DNA from: Anaerolineales bacterium
GTDB taxonomy: Bacteria; Chloroflexota; Anaerolineae; 4572-78; J111
Assembly: GCA_012032575.1 (NCBI GenBank)
Contig: JAAUSP010000406.1
Location: 1 to 7,078, forward strand
Length of the DNA stretch: 7,078 nt
Direction of reading: 5' to 3'
The notes under the pieces are model-generated. The model was not told the DNA's origin. It worked only from the letters and a program-made list of their open reading frames with translations, and did no database searches. The translations under genes and the position numbers were made by a program. Positions 5,816 through 7,078 of the stretch are shown here, piece by piece; the first letter of the stretch is position 1, and every line of letters starts with the position of its first letter.

Positions 5816-7078
5816 ACGCAGATCCAGGTTGATAGTCGACTCCACCGGAAACATCTCCACGTAAGCCAGGCTATCATAACCATCCAAATCACTGTAATAA
5901 TCATTGTAATAGACATGCAAAAAATCAAAGAACTGGATGTAGGTGTCTCCACCGTAACAAGCCTTGGTCATTGAGGAAGCCGTCTTGGGAACATATTCCC
6001 CGGCAGGGATATATTTATTGGTCAGTCGAGCCTCATAGCTTTTACCTCCATACTGAACAACCGGCCTGCGATAATTGACAACAGGATAACAATCATCATA
6101 CAGCCCACTCATGGAAAAGCCCTCTTCGATCTTTACCAGGGCCCCGGTTCCAAGGTTACCTATTTGTTGTAGTAGGGGTATTGTAGAAGCCAGCCTGACC
6201 ACATTTTTAAGATAGGTAATCGATCCAAAGGTATGCTCAATGATCTCAGAGTCCACCACGGCCTCAGTCTCGCAGGTCACCCCTTCTTCAACAGCAGACT
6301 TCCTCGAAGAGGCATATCCTACTGGTTCAAAATCCACGAACTTAAATACCTTGTGCCAGTCATTCGCTCCATATGAGGACACCAAATCGGTACGAAAAGA
6401 CCCTATAACCTGAAGGTAATCCCCGGCTGCAGATTTATAATCCTTGTAAAAGGCCACCTCGGGAGAGGAGATAAACAGGTGTGTTCTCTCAGGACGGGTG
6501 GCCGGGATGTGTGAGGTGTAATTTATCCGGGTAGTAAACTCCGTACCCGGGACAACATACCCGCCACCGCCAGCGGATCCAATATGATCGAAAAAGGACA
6601 TGCGTCCCTGAAACAGAACGGTACGATCTTCCGCCTTTCGTTCCACACGAACGATCTGCCAACCGGCAACATCATTGGGAATATTCTCCAGGGTAAATTC
6701 AAGATATAAGCGTGATGAATAACTATTACCTGCGACATAAACACAGAACCGGTTATCGGATGCTCCATCGACTACCAAGGAATGTCCTGGCATGCGGATA
6801 TCGGCAATGTAATGTGCCGGAGACACCTGGCCCTTGGTTGATGTGAATATCACGCCAAAGCGGTAGATCTCATCTCGCTGATAGCCCAACCGGTTTCCTG
6901 AATTAAAGGGTGAGGCGTAAGAAAGAAAATAATAAGGTAGAGCATACCCATTAACGTGGAAGGTGTTGTTGTCTGCCGAATTATCAATCAAGCTATCGGT
7001 ATTACGAAACCGGAACGTGACATTGGGACCCTGGCCGCCGACCGTTGCCCCGTCATACTGGTAAATGGCTGAACTCCC
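5744..7078 (-). CDS. crAss-like tail muzzle/stabilization protein, N-terminal fragment (partial, frameshifted)
   Basis: This frame is open from the right edge of the window, so the true start lies outside it; the TTG at 6991 is only an internal Leu codon. The 29 codons upstream of it read as family-like protein (QYDGATVGGQGPNVTFRF). Motifs in order are GYQRDEIYRFG followed by an IADIRMPGH stretch (about 6886-6780), GWQIVRVER (about 6664-6635), YGGKSYEARLTNKYI (about 6052), GGDTY (about 5953) and PVESTINLDLR (about 5848-5816). These are the recurrent blocks of the crAss-like 'stabilization' or muzzle protein, which sits at the distal end of the short tail and is thought to gate DNA release. 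The frame stops at 5746-5744 after about 8 residues that do not look like the family. The protein evidently continues in another frame from about 5769. The family call is secure by motif; the exact role is from knowledge of the family. Confidence 0.85.
   Translation of the reverse strand, partial: GSSAIYQYDGATVGGQGPNVTFRFRNTDSLIDNSADNNTFHVNGYALPYYFLSYASPFNSGNRLGYQRDEIYRFGVIFTSTKGQVSPAHYIADIRMPGHSLVVDGASDNRFCVYVAGNSYSSRLYLEFTLENIPNDVAGWQIVRVERKAEDRTVLFQGRMSFFDHIGSAGGGGYVVPGTEFTTRINYTSHIPATRPERTHLFISSPEVAFYKDYKSAAGDYLQVIGSFRTDLVSSYGANDWHKVFKFVDFEPVGYASSRKSAVEEGVTCETEAVVDSEIIEHTFGSITYLKNVVRLASTIPLLQQIGNLGTGALVKIEEGFSMSGLYDDCYPVVNYRRPVVQYGGKSYEARLTNKYIPAGEYVPKTASSMTKACYGGDTYIQFFDFLHVYYNDYYSDLDGYDSLAYVEMFPVESTINLDLRHDDCWHRIKNSNDSKILYQRGRQ

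Noticed and set aside
5770..5952. Hydrophobic N-terminus of the open frame starting at ATG 5952, which looks like a membrane segment
   Set aside because: It is the shifted reading of YYNDYYSDLDGYDSLAYVEM and PVESTINLDLR in the upstream frame, so the apparent membrane segment is an artefact.
6523..6768. Minus-strand 81-codon frame inside the muzzle gene
   Set aside because: It overlaps a segment holding conserved muzzle text in the other frame and is an out-of-frame reading.
1..7078. Stop-codon reassignment (TAG or TGA read as an amino acid), as in some crAss-like phages
   Set aside because: TAA, TAG and TGA all occur at gene ends. The breaks need a change of frame, since reading through the stop in the same frame does not restore protein-like text.
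1..7078. tRNA genes, CRISPR arrays, insertion sequences or attachment sites
   Set aside because: The window is almost fully coding on the minus strand. The 86-base gap holds no cloverleaf or direct-repeat array, and no transposase or integrase text is seen.

Overview
The window looks like part of the virion-protein region of a tailed phage that infects Bacteroidota, most likely a divergent crAss-like (Crassvirales) podovirus. The best evidence is the right-hand third (about 4492-7078, minus strand). It carries the motif series of the crAss-like tail 'stabilization'/muzzle protein: GYQRDEIYRFG, then YGGKSYEARLTNKYI, GGDTY, PVESTINLDLR, and finally NQMLYFQDNAFGRLSILERS. No host-like, integrase, tRNA or CRISPR feature is visible. 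Base composition, judged by eye, is in the mid-40s % G+C, higher than the AT-rich human-gut crAss phages, which fits an environmental or otherwise divergent member. The family assignment comes from recognising motifs, not from a database search.

All genes lie on the minus strand and are packed head to tail, so they read from right to left. In order of transcription: a tail muzzle/stabilization protein with its N-terminus beyond the window (7078 down to 4492); a lysozyme/transglycosylase-like protein (4505-3939) that continues in the -1 frame into a small domain with a KKPNHPTFS motif (3981-3550); a Gly-zipper/VEGGE-motif protein (3553-2201) whose reading frame resumes in -1 phase down to 1716; a helical protein (1713-1114); and a 346-codon protein (1127-87). 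Positions 1-86 are the only noncoding stretch, with overlapping inverted repeats and perhaps the first codons of the next gene. Gene junctions are 14-base overlaps, a 4-base ATGA overlap or a 2-base gap, as in one cotranscribed structural operon. No Shine-Dalgarno site stands out at any start, as is common in Bacteroidota and their phages.

The most striking property is the number of reading-frame breaks. At least three, and possibly five, junctions look like one protein split between two frames, and all but one sit on a run of four or more identical bases. One break, at 3981-3987, is a textbook -1 slippery heptamer (A AAA AAC) and could be programmed frameshifting that makes a lysozyme-domain fusion. 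The others (a +1 at an A4 run, a -1 at a CCC, a +1 at a C4 run, a -1 at an A7 run) look more like sequencing indels or gene decay. Raw reads and homologue alignment would decide.

Together the genes plausibly form the tail tip and the set of proteins ejected at infection. The muzzle closes the tail, a peptidoglycan-cutting enzyme opens the wall, and the Gly-zipper and helical proteins are candidates for internal or ejected cargo. Only the muzzle and lysozyme roles rest on recognisable motifs; the cargo role is inferred from order and composition.
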